Positions 46,193 to 55,488 of a DNA stretch of 64,000 nt are shown here, in pieces. The translations under genes and the position numbers were made by a program. Position 1 is the stretch's first letter. Each line of letters starts with the position of its first letter. Where the stretch lies: positions 1 through 64,000 of the forward strand of contig JANPRD010000001.1 in assembly GCA_024699715.1 (NCBI GenBank), in the 5' to 3' direction. Source of the stretch: Candidatus Methanophagales archaeon (GTDB taxonomy: Archaea > Halobacteriota > Syntropharchaeia > Alkanophagales > Methanospirareceae). The notes beneath the pieces are model-generated. The model saw nothing but the letters and a program-made list of their open reading frames with translations, searched no databases and had not been told where the DNA came from.

Positions 46193-47839
46193 ATGGAAAG
46201 CAGAAGTGAAGGGGTAGAGGAGCGAGATAAGGTCGTAATTTTAGATTTCGGCGGGCAATACTCACATTTAATAGTGCGAAGATGCAGAGAGTTGGGCGTG
46301 TATGCGGAGCTTTTACCCTATGATTTCCCTGTTGAAGAGCTGAAGAAGGGCGTTGAGCGTGAGAAAGGGAAGGGTAAAATCATGGGAATAATATTTTCGG
46401 GCAGCCCATTCAGCGTTCTTGACGAAAATTCTCCGAAATGCTCTTCTGCGGTGCTGAACTTGGGCGTTCCCGTGCTCGGAATCTGCTACGGCGCTCAGCT
46501 TATTGCCCACTTGAATGGCGGTCGTGTCCGCAGAGGCGAAAGAGGTGAGTTCGGCAGTGCAGATTTCTTCTTCAAGAAGGAAGAGAGGCTGTTCAAAGGC
46601 ATCGCTGACAGCGAAAGTGGTGGCAGTGGTGGCAGTGGTGAAGGCGAAGGTGACGGAAAGGTAGGAAAAACAAAAGTGTGGATGTCGCATGAGGATGTGA
46701 TTGAGGATTTAGGAAGCGGTGGCGAGGTCATTGGTTGGACGGAGAACACACCTGTTGCAGCATTCCGCATAAGAAGCAACATTTACGGCGTGCAATTCCA
46801 CCCTGAAGTGCATCACACCGAAAAAGGTAAGGAGATTTTGCGCAATTTTCTTTTTGAAATCTGCTTTTGTGAGAGAAATTGGCGAATAGACGAGGATTTT
46901 GTGCGTAAGAAGGTTGAGGAGATTCGCAGAGAGGTCGGAGATGGCAGAGTAGTTTGTGCGTTGAGCGGGGGCGTAGATTCATTCACGACAGCGGTTCTCG
47001 TCCACAAGGCGATTGGTGAGCGACTGACTTGCATTTTCATTGACCACGGTCTTCTTCGTGAGGGCGAGCGAGAGGAAGTTTTGAAATCGCTTGAGAATTC
47101 AGGTATGCGATTCGTGTTTGTAGACGCTTCGCAGAGATTTTTGAGTGCGTTGCGTGGCGTTAAAGATGCGGAGGAGAAGCGGAAGGTGATTGGAAGGCTC
47201 TTTTTGGAGGTTTTTGAGGAGGAGGCGAGAAAAATAGGAGCGGAATTCCTCGCTCAAGGCACGATTTATCCAGATAGAATAGAGAGTGCGAGGGCAGGAG
47301 CATCAAAAGGAAGAGCATCACGCATAAAATCGCATCATAATGTCGGTGCTTTGCCCGAAAGGTTGAACTTGAAGTTAGTGGAGCCGTTGCGTGATTTGTA
47401 TAAGGACGAGGTCAGGGCGTTGGCGAAGACGCTTCGCATTCCTGAAGGAATTCTGAAGAGGCATCCTTTCCCCGGTCCAGGGCTCGCAGCACGGATTATT
47501 GGCGAAGTGACAGCGGAGAAACTGCGTATTTGTCGCTCCGCATCAAGAATTGTTGAGGAAGAGTTGCGGAAAAGCGGTTGGTATGAGCGAGTTTGGCAGG
47601 CGTTTGCGGTTGTTGGAGATGACCTCGCCACTGGCGTTTTCGGGGATGCTCGTAAAGTCGGTAGAATTGTCATTATTCGCATCGTTTCATCCGAAGAGGC
47701 GATGACCGCAGACTTCGTGAGGTTGCCTTACGAAATCCTTGAAAGGATGAGCAGACGCATCACAAACGAGGTTGAAGGCGTCACATGGGTCGCTTACGCA
47801 GTCTCCTCAAAACCGCCTTCAACTATTGAGCCGTGCTGA
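46193..47839 (+). CDS. guaA: GMP synthase, one-piece glutamine-hydrolysing form
   Basis: Amidates XMP to GMP. The class I glutaminase domain fills about residues 12-220: LDFGGQYSHLIVRRCRELGV, catalytic Cys98 in VPVLGICYGAQLIAHLNGG, and NIYGVQFHPEVHHTEKG with the His-Glu pair. The ATP pyrophosphatase domain follows, with VVCALSGGVDSFTTAVLVHK and the C-terminal dimerisation domain (HPFPGPGLAARIIGEVT). A Gly/Ser/Glu simple insert (about residues 139-157) lies in the glutaminase half. Many archaea split this enzyme into two genes; here both parts are fused as in bacteria. Length of 548 residues. Confidence 0.95.
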   Translation: MESRSEGVEERDKVVILDFGGQYSHLIVRRCRELGVYAELLPYDFPVEELKKGVEREKGKGKIMGIIFSGSPFSVLDENSPKCSSAVLNLGVPVLGICYGAQLIAHLNGGRVRRGERGEFGSADFFFKKEERLFKGIADSESGGSGGSGEGEGDGKVGKTKVWMSHEDVIEDLGSGGEVIGWTENTPVAAFRIRSNIYGVQFHPEVHHTEKGKEILRNFLFEICFCERNWRIDEDFVRKKVEEIRREVGDGRVVCALSGGVDSFTTAVLVHKAIGERLTCIFIDHGLLREGEREEVLKSLENSGMRFVFVDASQRFLSALRGVKDAEEKRKVIGRLFLEVFEEEARKIGAEFLAQGTIYPDRIESARAGASKGRASRIKSHHNVGALPERLNLKLVEPLRDLYKDEVRALAKTLRIPEGILKRHPFPGPGLAARIIGEVTAEKLRICRSASRIVEEELRKSGWYERVWQAFAVVGDDLATGVFGDARKVGRIVIIRIVSSEEAMTADFVRLPYEILERMSRRITNEVEGVTWVAYAVSSKPPSTIEPC

Positions 47840-47900
47840 ATTATAAGCATTAAAGAAGAAAGAGATAACTAGCTCGGTCTATCCTCTTTTAAAGCAAAAA

Positions 47901-47908
47901 TATATAAA
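47901..47908 (+). promoter_or_regulatory. TATA box of the pyrF operon
   Basis: TATATAAA centred about 25 bp before ATG 47929. This spacing predicts a leaderless transcript starting at that ATG and settles the pyrF start over an upstream TTG at 47920. Confidence 0.6.
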
Positions 47909-47928
47909 ATTATAATTGATTGAAATCC

Positions 47929-48588
47929 ATGCGATTAAGAAAGGAGCGAGGGATAATTGTTGCATTTGACATGGAGAATGTAGAATTAGCGACGAAATTG
48001 GCTGAAGATTTGAGAGGTGTGGAAGGGAATTTCGCTATTAAAATAGGGAGACCTCTGGAGATGCAGGTGGGCAAAAAGATAATTACGAAGATAAAAGAGA
48101 TTTCAGAGTTGCCCATTATATATGATGGAAAAATTGCAGATATTCCATACATAAGTCGTAAAATTGCGGAAATCGCTTATGATGCTGGTGCTGATGCAGT
48201 AATAGTGCAGGGTTTTGTCGGTTCAGATGTGCTGAAAGAAATAAGGGAATTGGATAAAGGGGATTTGATTGTAGTAATAGAGATGACACATAAGGGAAGT
48301 GATGAGTTCATTCGTGCGGAAGCAGAGAGAATTGCGCTCATGAGCAGAGAAATAGGTGTTGACGGTGTTGTGCTTCCTGCAAACAAACCGGAAAGGCTGA
48401 GAAAGCTTGCAGCTCTCATAGATGCGTATATAATTTCACCAGGCATTAAGGTGCAGGGTGCAAGACCTGGCGATGCCATCCTTGCAGGTGCTGATTATGA
48501 GGTCGTGGGAAGAGCGATATATGGATCGGAAGACCCAAAGAAAGCGGCAGAGGAGATTTATAAGGAGGTGCTGGAGCGTTGCAAATGA
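47929..48588 (+). CDS. pyrF: Orotidine 5'-phosphate decarboxylase
   Basis: Last step of UMP synthesis. TIM-barrel motifs: IIVAFDMENVELATKLAEDL, FAIKIGRPLEMQ, PIIYDGKIADIPYISRKIAE (the DxKxxD catalytic region), GADAVIVQGFVGSDVL and YIISPGIKVQGARPGDAILA. About 219 residues from ATG 47929. Its stop overlaps the pyrE start in ATGA. Base composition is clearly more AT-rich than in the genes on either side (guaA, pdxS). First gene of a pyrF-pyrE-HD unit. Confidence 0.93.
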   Translation: MRLRKERGIIVAFDMENVELATKLAEDLRGVEGNFAIKIGRPLEMQVGKKIITKIKEISELPIIYDGKIADIPYISRKIAEIAYDAGADAVIVQGFVGSDVLKEIRELDKGDLIVVIEMTHKGSDEFIRAEAERIALMSREIGVDGVVLPANKPERLRKLAALIDAYIISPGIKVQGARPGDAILAGADYEVVGRAIYGSEDPKKAAEEIYKEVLERCK

Positions 48589-49250
48589 AAGCTTATGAGG
48601 AAAGATTCCTTTTACATTTAGTTAAGACAGGTGCAATAAAATTTGGAGAGTTCCGATTGAAGAGCGGACGCATTTCGCCATACTTCATAAACTTGGCAGA
48701 TGCGATGAAAACAGGTGAAGATGCGATAGAAGTTGCGGATGCTTTTGTCGCAAAAATCATGGAAATAGGCACCGATTTTGACTACATCCATGGCGCAGCA
48801 TATAAAGGAATCCCACTTGCAGCTCTGATTGCGGCAAGATTAAGCGAACTGCACAACATAAATGTGAGATGGGGTTATGACAGAAAGGAGAAAAAGGAGC
48901 ACGGTGTCCCTTCAGAGGAAGTTATTGTCGGTGATTTAAGGGATAATGATACAGTGTTGATTGTAGATGATGTAATCACGACAGGAATGACAAAGATTGA
49001 AATATGGGAAAAATTGAGAGTGAAGAGAGTGCGACCGAAGGGCATAGTTGTTGCTGTTGACCGAGAAGAGCTGAGCGACGCAGACAAAGAAATGCTCAAA
49101 AATAAGCGTTTAAACATATTTCCGATTCTTAGGATAACGCAGATATTTGATTTCCTTTTAAATAAAGAAATAAATGGAAGAATTTATGTCAATGAGCAAA
49201 TAAGAAAGCGTTTGGAGGAATATCTAAGAAGATACGGTGAGAAGAAATGA
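48585..49250 (+). CDS. pyrE: Orotate phosphoribosyltransferase
   Basis: Joins orotate to PRPP to make OMP. Motifs: FGEFRLKSGRISPYFINLAD, FDYIHGAAYKGIPLAALIAA, WGYDRKEKKEHG and the PRPP loop DTVLIVDDVITTGMTKIEIW. ATG 48585 is chosen because it overlaps the pyrF stop as ATGA; a TTG at 48579 is also in frame. Its own stop overlaps the start of the HD gene in the same way (ATGA at 49247-49250), so the three genes are translationally coupled. Confidence 0.94.
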   Translation: MKAYEERFLLHLVKTGAIKFGEFRLKSGRISPYFINLADAMKTGEDAIEVADAFVAKIMEIGTDFDYIHGAAYKGIPLAALIAARLSELHNINVRWGYDRKEKKEHGVPSEEVIVGDLRDNDTVLIVDDVITTGMTKIEIWEKLRVKRVRPKGIVVAVDREELSDADKEMLKNKRLNIFPILRITQIFDFLLNKEINGRIYVNEQIRKRLEEYLRRYGEKK

Positions 49251-50740
49251 CAGAAATTACAGATAGCGTATTGATAAACAACTTATATAGGATATTATGC
49301 TTACCCGAATTTGGATTGAATAGATTTAGGGAGATTTTTGAGGAAATAGGCATATTATCTGAAGTGGAAAATGGAGAAATTAGGCATGAACAAATCAGAA
49401 GAATCAATGAGTGGATGGAAAGAAACAGAGGAAGTAATAATGATGAAATTAGATTTATAGAATATTTGGAAAAATTTAGAAAGCTTAGCAAGAGTGAAGG
49501 AAATTTTAATGAACAATTGGAGGTGACAAAAAATATTATCGATTATCTTTTAAAATTACTACCTACTCCTTCTTCTCAACTATTACTATTGTTCGTACTA
49601 TATATGAGGATAATGTGGAGGGTGATGTTGAGTTATCTTCCGAAAACACAAGAACATGCATTGAGAATAGCGAAGTTCAGAAGAGACAATATTATACATT
49701 CATTCAGAGTTTTCCTCTTAGGTTGCTATATACTATACAGTTTATACGATGAAAAGGGAGATTACATAACCAAATGTTTCAAGGAAGACCTCAAATTAAT
49801 ATGTGAGTGCCTCTCGGATGATTTTAAAAGATTAATATTTGGGACACTCCCTGATGAGATAATAAGGCAACACATAGAGGAGGTAGAATTTAATATTAGA
49901 GATATACTATTGATGTGGCTTCTTCCGTCGCTATTTCATGATATTGGCAAACCAGTAGAGGATGCTGTAGAAGAAATCAAAAGATTAATGAATACTTACA
50001 ATATAGAAGGGATTGACATAGACAGCCTGGTTTTCAGCGTCGCAGAAGTTCTAAAAGTTAATAGTAATAAAGTAGAGGAATTCACCGAACTATTAGAGAA
50101 AATATTAAGAGATAGTGATAATAATAACTCTAATTTTTGTGGACAAATACGCCAGTTTCTCCGTAATAGAACAGGGTCGGAAAAGAAATGGGATCATGGG
50201 ATTTTGAGTGCTATGATGTTGTATTCTTTAGGTGATATTACGGAAGAGTTATCCATAGGAGAAAGGTTATCCACAGAATTGCTTCGTAATTCTCCTTATT
50301 TACTTTTACTGTTATATCCACTTATCGCAATTATGCTACATACGGAACCATCTAAATACATATTTTGCACATCATTAACGCAACTTCTCATTATATGCGA
50401 TGAATTACAAGAGTGGAACCGCATAACAGCAATCGGAGATAGAGAAGTGAGGATATTTCCCTGTAAGAGTTTGCATATGGAGTTAGAAAATAGAGAGATG
50501 CGAGTATTTATACCTTACGAAAGACCAATAGATGTAATAAGTCAGGAAATATTCAGAAGGTTTGACCCGAAAAGACGATGGAGAGAAATTGCTAAGGGAA
50601 ACCCTGTTTGCAGAAATAACGATCTCCTCCTTCAGAAAATAACCGTTCATGTTTTACTGGATCAGACATGTAAAATTTGCACAATAGAGATACATCCTAA
50701 TGGAATAAATTATAGTATTTCTCATCCATTTTTATATTGA
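49247..50740 (+). CDS. HD-domain protein of unknown role, coupled to pyrE
   Basis: Protein of 497 residues. A helical N-terminal region (1-130) leads into an HD phosphohydrolase core whose likely metal ligands are His151 (NIIHSFRVFL), His231-Asp232 (SLFHDIGKPVEDA), His317 (KKWDHGILSA), His365 (IMLHTEPSK) and Asp385 (LIICDELQEW). That order (H, HD, H, H, D) is the usual one for the superfamily, so activity on a nucleotide or phosphate ester is plausible. The C-terminal 100 residues are beta-rich and unrecognised. ATG overlaps the pyrE stop. AT-rich. The 3' end overlaps the convergent PRTase-like gene by 19 bp. No specific family recognised. Confidence 0.72.
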   Translation: MTEITDSVLINNLYRILCLPEFGLNRFREIFEEIGILSEVENGEIRHEQIRRINEWMERNRGSNNDEIRFIEYLEKFRKLSKSEGNFNEQLEVTKNIIDYLLKLLPTPSSQLLLLFVLYMRIMWRVMLSYLPKTQEHALRIAKFRRDNIIHSFRVFLLGCYILYSLYDEKGDYITKCFKEDLKLICECLSDDFKRLIFGTLPDEIIRQHIEEVEFNIRDILLMWLLPSLFHDIGKPVEDAVEEIKRLMNTYNIEGIDIDSLVFSVAEVLKVNSNKVEEFTELLEKILRDSDNNNSNFCGQIRQFLRNRTGSEKKWDHGILSAMMLYSLGDITEELSIGERLSTELLRNSPYLLLLLYPLIAIMLHTEPSKYIFCTSLTQLLIICDELQEWNRITAIGDREVRIFPCKSLHMELENREMRVFIPYERPIDVISQEIFRRFDPKRRWREIAKGNPVCRNNDLLLQKITVHVLLDQTCKICTIEIHPNGINYSISHPFLY

Positions 50741-52317
50741 TCTTCTATCCTTATTTTTATAAAATCATCGTATATAAATTCCTTTCCATACTTTTTCCTT
50801 AGTTCTTCCTTCAATTCATTTATGTGATTTTCATTCACTATATATGCACCTATCTTAATGTCCATTTTTTTGAATTTTTCCTCTCCGAGAATTTTATAAA
50901 TATCCTTAATAATTTTTTTAACATGTTCTCCTTTATCAATAGCATCATCAAATATAATTATTTTTTCCAATTCTTCTAACTTTTTTTCATCTTTCAATTT
51001 CCAAATTTTTAGTTTCAATTTAAATTCTTCATCCGAAACGACCTTTAACCTTTTCTCTTCTAATTTCTCTTTAATCGTTTTATCGTCAGTTTTGTGCTCA
51101 ACAAAAGCATATCCCTTCCTCAACAGTAATACCAAGAACTTATACCCATGTTTATTCGCATAATTTCCAATTCTTTCCATAATTTCTTCTATTTCCCTCT
51201 CAATATTTTTAATTTCTTCGTGAAGGAATTTTGGAGGTTTGAATTCATCATGTGGTTCTTGGATTTCCTGTTCAGCGTCCTCAAATAATTCCTTTAATTC
51301 TGGCAATTTCTCCATTAAAATTTCCTTTATTTTATTTTCATTTCCTATATTTGTGTCTTTATATTTACTGCTCACGTAATTCCAGAAGCATTTATTAATC
51401 TTAAAATTGAACTTTTTCCTGAAATGACTTAAGAATTCTGATACAAAATCCATTGTTATGTTAAACAATATGCAGTCACGGCACACTTCCTCCTCTCCAT
51501 ACGCATTTCTGTAATCTGCAAAATCATTCTCACAGAACTTATAATCATAATTATAAGAACATTCCTTTTTCTTTATGCAAGGTATTTTTGGATTAATAAT
51601 AGGAATCAGCTGAAACTTATATGCTTCCGCATTTCCATCTAAGAAAAATATAAAGCGTATCTTGCGCTGAGGGATTTCTATTTTACTTTTTTCATAGGGA
51701 ATATCATAGATACCTATTTTCTTCTTGCTTGGATGGTAGAATCTGATGTCGGATTCGTAAACGCCACCAGCATTAATTTCCTTTCTCAATTCTTGCATTT
51801 TTTTCCATAACTCTTCATACGGTATTTTCTTTAATAAACCTTCTATAATTAAATGGTCAGGGTCAAGAATTTCCCCTATATGTGCGAAATAATTTATTAT
51901 TCTATTCTCAACTTCCCTACGGAAACCACTTATTGTAATGAATTTCTCATATAATTCTATAGGTTTGATGTGTTCATCAATATTTTGGAATGGTATAGAA
52001 ATTTCTCCTCTGTTAAAAAATCGTCTTTCCCAATATCCGTTGACTTTTTCCCATTTTGCCGTCAGTATTCCTGCATCTAATAATTTATCCAATACCCTCT
52101 CAACATCTTCTTTATCTGAGATTCTATTAATTAATTCCTCATAGGAATATCCTTCATCGCGCCTTTTTGTCGTATATAAAAATATCTCCGCTGCTGCGGG
52201 GTCATATCCCAACATTCGCTCAAGAACATTTTCCGTTTTCAGGAACATTATGTCAAGCGCTGTAAGTGTAACTCGCCTTTTTTCCCCATCCTCCAATATC
52301 CAGACTTCCTCTCCCAT
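50722..52317 (-). CDS. Winged-helix / Cys-cluster / phosphoribosyltransferase-like protein
   Basis: Protein of 531 residues from ATG 52317, chosen because GGAGGTG (52325-52331) lies seven bases upstream and a TATA box puts the transcript start near 52336; the longer frame from 52356 would begin before transcription. Residues about 40-100 look like a winged helix (DRVLDKLLDAGIL-type pattern, here VERVLDKLLDAGILTAKWEK). A cysteine group (C247, C253, C262, C279, C282) may bind zinc. A coiled region precedes a C-terminal PRTase-like fold with FLVLLLRKGYAFVEHKT and the loop IIIFDDAIDKGEHVKKII, close to the PRPP-binding motif. No known family; very AT/Lys-rich. Confidence 0.65.
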   Translation of the reverse strand: MGEEVWILEDGEKRRVTLTALDIMFLKTENVLERMLGYDPAAAEIFLYTTKRRDEGYSYEELINRISDKEDVERVLDKLLDAGILTAKWEKVNGYWERRFFNRGEISIPFQNIDEHIKPIELYEKFITISGFRREVENRIINYFAHIGEILDPDHLIIEGLLKKIPYEELWKKMQELRKEINAGGVYESDIRFYHPSKKKIGIYDIPYEKSKIEIPQRKIRFIFFLDGNAEAYKFQLIPIINPKIPCIKKKECSYNYDYKFCENDFADYRNAYGEEEVCRDCILFNITMDFVSEFLSHFRKKFNFKINKCFWNYVSSKYKDTNIGNENKIKEILMEKLPELKELFEDAEQEIQEPHDEFKPPKFLHEEIKNIEREIEEIMERIGNYANKHGYKFLVLLLRKGYAFVEHKTDDKTIKEKLEEKRLKVVSDEEFKLKLKIWKLKDEKKLEELEKIIIFDDAIDKGEHVKKIIKDIYKILGEEKFKKMDIKIGAYIVNENHINELKEELRKKYGKEFIYDDFIKIRIEDQYKNG

Positions 52318-52356
52318 ACCCCTCCACCTCCTAACAAGAACCTTTCTCATAAACAT

Positions 52357-52366
52357 TATATTTAAA
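52357..52366 (-). promoter_or_regulatory. TATA box of the PRTase-like gene
   Basis: TTTAAATATAA on the minus strand, centred 44 bases before ATG 52317. With the usual 25-base spacing the transcript starts near 52336, leaving a short leader that holds the ribosome-binding site. Confidence 0.5.
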
Positions 52367-52494
52367 ATGTAGTGTTTTTTAATTTTCCATAATATTATTT
52401 AAATATCTTCGACATCTCAAAATTTTTTTCGGTAAGGGGCGGCGACAGACAGTTTAATTTAGGGTGAGAGCGTAAAAGGGAGTGAGTGCGTGGT

Positions 52495-53514
52495 ATGTCA
52501 TCGGATTTTGAGATTGGGACGGATTTGGTGAAGCGAGGATTTGCGAAGATGCAGAAGGGCGGGGTCATCATGGATGTGACGAACGCATCGCAGGCAGAAA
52601 TTGCGGAGGATGCGGGTGCGGTTGCGGTGATGGCTCTTCACAAGGTTCCAGCAGACATAAGAGCAGAGGGAGGCGTCGCAAGAATGGCGGACCCCGCAAG
52701 AATCCTTGAAATAATGGATGCGGTCACGATACCAGTGATGGCGAAGTGCCGCATAGGACATGTTGCGGAGGCTCGTGCTTTGGAGGCGTTAGGCGTTGAC
52801 ATGATTGACGAATCAGAGGTGCTTACGCCTGCTGACAATTTTTTCCACATAGACAAGCGGAAGTTCACCGTGCCTTTCGTCTGCGGCGCTCGTTCATTGG
52901 GCGAAGCCGTTCGGCGCATCTGGGAAGGAGCAGCGATGATTCGCACAAAGGGCGAAGCAGGCACGGGAAATGTCGTTGAGGCGGTGAAGCACATGCGAAT
53001 GATGAATTTTGCGATTGCCACGCTACAAAAGATGACAGAGGAGGAAATTCATGCGGTTGCGGAGAAGTATGCGAGTGCTTACACTAAACTTGCGAGTCTC
53101 GTTGCGAGAGAAGAGATGGGTCTCTCAACTGAGGCATTTGAGGCGTTGCTCTGCGAGCGAGGAGAGCCTGTTTTTGAGGAATACACGCTTGAAGAGATTA
53201 AGGAGGGCATTCACGAGGTTCTGCTTGAAGTGAAGCGTTTAGGAAGGCTTCCAGTCGTTAATTTCGCAGCTGGCGGTGTCGCAACTCCTGCGGACGCAGC
53301 ATTAATGATGCAACTCGGCGCAGACGGCGTTTTCGTAGGTTCAGGCATATTCAAATCTGCGAACCCTGAGGGGTATGCTCGTGCAATCGTTGAAGCGGTT
53401 CAGCACTACGACGACCCAAAAACAGTTGCAGAAGTCTCAAAAGGCTTGGGAGAGGCGATGCGAGGAAAGGAAATCGCTGCCCTTAATGAGAAACTGCAAG
53501 TGAGAGGGCTTTGA
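52495..53514 (+). CDS. pdxS: Pyridoxal 5'-phosphate synthase subunit PdxS
   Basis: TIM-barrel synthase making PLP from ribose 5-phosphate, glyceraldehyde 3-phosphate and ammonia from PdxT. Motifs: [60 protein letters not shown] with the Schiff-base Lys, [14 protein letters not shown], and [20 protein letters not shown]. About 339 residues. ATG 52495 is preferred over GTG 52486. Paired with pdxT, 51 bp downstream. Confidence 0.96.
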   Translation: MSSDFEIGTDLVKRGFAKMQKGGVIMDVTNASQAEIAEDAGAVAVMALHKVPADIRAEGGVARMADPARILEIMDAVTIPVMAKCRIGHVAEARALEALGVDMIDESEVLTPADNFFHIDKRKFTVPFVCGARSLGEAVRRIWEGAAMIRTKGEAGTGNVVEAVKHMRMMNFAIATLQKMTEEEIHAVAEKYASAYTKLASLVAREEMGLSTEAFEALLCERGEPVFEEYTLEEIKEGIHEVLLEVKRLGRLPVVNFAAGGVATPADAALMMQLGADGVFVGSGIFKSANPEGYARAIVEAVQHYDDPKTVAEVSKGLGEAMRGKEIAALNEKLQVRGL

Positions 53515-53565
53515 GTTTCAATTTCCGCTCTCTTTCTTTTCTCTACTTGTTGCTTCCTCGTCAAG

Positions 53566-54162
53566 ATGCGAGTTGCGGTTGTGGGCGTTCAGGGAGATGT
53601 AGAGGAGCATGTTTTCGCAACGAAGAGAGCGATGCGGAATCTCGGTGTTGATGGCGAGGTCATTGCGACTCGTAAGCGGGGGGTTGTGGCGAAGAGCGAC
53701 GCTGTTATTTTACCGGGCGGAGAAAGCACGACAATAAGCAAATTGATTTTCAGGGAGGGCATCGCCGAAGAAATCCTGCTCGCCGCAGAGGAAGGGAAGC
53801 AAATCATGGGGACTTGCGCAGGTCTCATTCTTCTTGCCTCTGAAGGAGATGAGCAGGTGGCAAAGACAGGCACGAAACTCCTCCGCCTCATGGACATTTC
53901 AGTGCGAAGGAACGCATTCGGCAGACAACGAGAAAGCTTTCAATGCTCGCTGAATTTTGAAGGTGTCGGGGAAGTGCCTGCTGTTTTCATTAGAGCGCCT
54001 GCAATCACCCGCATCGGCAAGGATGTGAAGCCCCTCGCTCACTTGAATGAATTTGTTGTCGCAGCTCAGCAGAAGAACATACTCGCACTCGCTTTCCATC
54101 CCGAACTCACTGAAGACACTCGCATCCACGAGTATTTCCTGCGAAATGCACTGAAATCCTGA
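53566..54162 (+). CDS. pdxT: Pyridoxal 5'-phosphate synthase glutaminase PdxT
   Basis: Class I glutaminase that feeds ammonia to PdxS. Motifs: RVAVVGVQGDVEEHVFATKR, AVILPGGESTTISKLI, KQIMGTCAGLILLASEGDE with the catalytic Cys, RNAFGRQRESFQCSLNFEGV, and ILALAFHPELTEDTRIHEYF with the His-Glu dyad. Length of 198 residues is normal. Start ATG 53566. Confidence 0.96.
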   Translation: MRVAVVGVQGDVEEHVFATKRAMRNLGVDGEVIATRKRGVVAKSDAVILPGGESTTISKLIFREGIAEEILLAAEEGKQIMGTCAGLILLASEGDEQVAKTGTKLLRLMDISVRRNAFGRQRESFQCSLNFEGVGEVPAVFIRAPAITRIGKDVKPLAHLNEFVVAAQQKNILALAFHPELTEDTRIHEYFLRNALKS

Positions 54163-54185
54163 AATTTTCGCTCTTACGCCCTATT

Positions 54186-54815
54186 TCACACGCTACTTAT
54201 CCTTTTCTGATATATTCTTGATGCGATTCCGAGAGCGGATGCTATGATAGCGACCGCAAAAGTGCTTGTGAAACCCACATTAATAGGTGCAGATATGCGG
54301 AAATTGCCAGAAGACATGGCGAACTTCCCAGTTCCTACGATGTATGGCATGGAGAAATCTATCAATGCACCGCCCATGAGTTGAGTTGCGGAATTCACGA
54401 GAAATGTTGCGATGAAAAGCACGACGACAAATGCGACGACGAGCCAGAGGAGTTTCAGCGATGAGAAGCGGACAAGCGTCTCAGCACTTTCAGCATGCTT
54501 CTCCGAGAGTGAGAGGAGCGAGCCTGCGAGCAGAGCGGCGCCGAAGTAAGCGTAGCAGAGTTTGAAAGCGAGGCAGAGCCACCAAAGAAGAGGGGAGAGC
54601 TGCACCGCCTCTGCCGTTGAAATCTGCTTGTTGAAAATGAGGAATTTGAATTCAAATGGAGATGCGAGGATGCTGAAAATGCCCCCGTCTGTGCCAAGAG
54701 TGAGATGCCACCATGCCCCTGAAAACGGCAGTAAAAGTGTCAAGATGCCTGCGAGGACACCAAAAAAGTTCAAACGCCTCCAAAGCCTCTCAGACGCCTT
54801 TTCCACTGTTGTCAC
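54186..54815 (-). CDS. Membrane protein, unknown
   Basis: Protein of 209 residues with about four membrane helices: FFGVLAGILTLLLPFSGAWW, LCYAYFGAALLAGSLLSL, LLWLVVAFVVVLFIATFLVN and FAVAIIASALGIASRIY. No family recognised. Its start overlaps the stop of the gene upstream (54812) by four bases, so the two are coupled and probably act together. They lie between pdxST and a radical SAM gene. Confidence 0.7.
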   Translation of the reverse strand: MTTVEKASERLWRRLNFFGVLAGILTLLLPFSGAWWHLTLGTDGGIFSILASPFEFKFLIFNKQISTAEAVQLSPLLWWLCLAFKLCYAYFGAALLAGSLLSLSEKHAESAETLVRFSSLKLLWLVVAFVVVLFIATFLVNSATQLMGGALIDFSMPYIVGTGKFAMSSGNFRISAPINVGFTSTFAVAIIASALGIASRIYQKRISSV

Positions 54816-55327
54816 CCCCTCCAGCTCCTCCTGTCTGCTGCTGTCGGCGGTGGCGTTGCGAAGCTCTGAAACTCAACCTCCACGCCTTTCACCTCCATTT
54901 TCAAAGTGATTTTGCCCACTTCAAGCCCCGCTGCTGCTTGCTGTGCGGAAGAGGCGTTGAACGGTGCTTCAAATCGTAGGATTGCAGAGCCTCCCGCAGG
55001 AATCACCACAGGCTCCACCAAATTGAACTCACTGCCTCCTGCGTAGAGCGACGCAGATTTCACCGTTACATTCGCAGGGAAAGGCGAGCGGGCGGAAAGC
55101 GTGACGAACATTTTGTCCCCTTCAACGCCAGCGTCCTCAATTTTCAGAAACTCCTCCCCTCTTGTTGCGTTGAGCGGTGTGAGCATCTTCTCCGCAAGCA
55201 CTTCTTCAGGAGACGCCGAGAACAGCGTTGATTTCAGCGAGAAGCCGTGTGTTGCGAATGCTGCAAGAATACAAAGAATGAAGAGCAGCGTCGGAATCAC
55301 ACGCAAGACCCACTTTAACACGCCCAT
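54812..55327 (-). CDS. Membrane-anchored extracytoplasmic protein, unknown
   Basis: About 171 residues. One N-terminal membrane helix (VIPTLLFILCILAAFATHGF) is followed by a beta-rich domain that recalls a small Ig-like or LEA-type fold (VEGDKMFVTLSARSPFPANV, VVIPAGGSAILRFEAPFNAS, KITLKMEVKGVEVEFQSFA). ATG 55327 is chosen because GGGTGAG lies just upstream; a longer frame starts at 55354. Coupled by a four-base overlap to the multi-helix membrane gene downstream. Function unknown. Confidence 0.68.
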   Translation of the reverse strand: MGVLKWVLRVIPTLLFILCILAAFATHGFSLKSTLFSASPEEVLAEKMLTPLNATRGEEFLKIEDAGVEGDKMFVTLSARSPFPANVTVKSASLYAGGSEFNLVEPVVIPAGGSAILRFEAPFNASSAQQAAAGLEVGKITLKMEVKGVEVEFQSFATPPPTAADRRSWRG

Positions 55328-55488
55328 TTTCTCACCCTCTCTTTTTATTTTCACTTCATTTGTTCTCGCATTTTCTTTTAAAGATAGCCCTAAATAGCCT
55401 CAAGCAATGAAATGGAATCACAAGCACACCACACGCTTAATTTGCGACGGAGGAGGAGAGGGGAAGGAAATAGCAAGAATAAGTGAAA

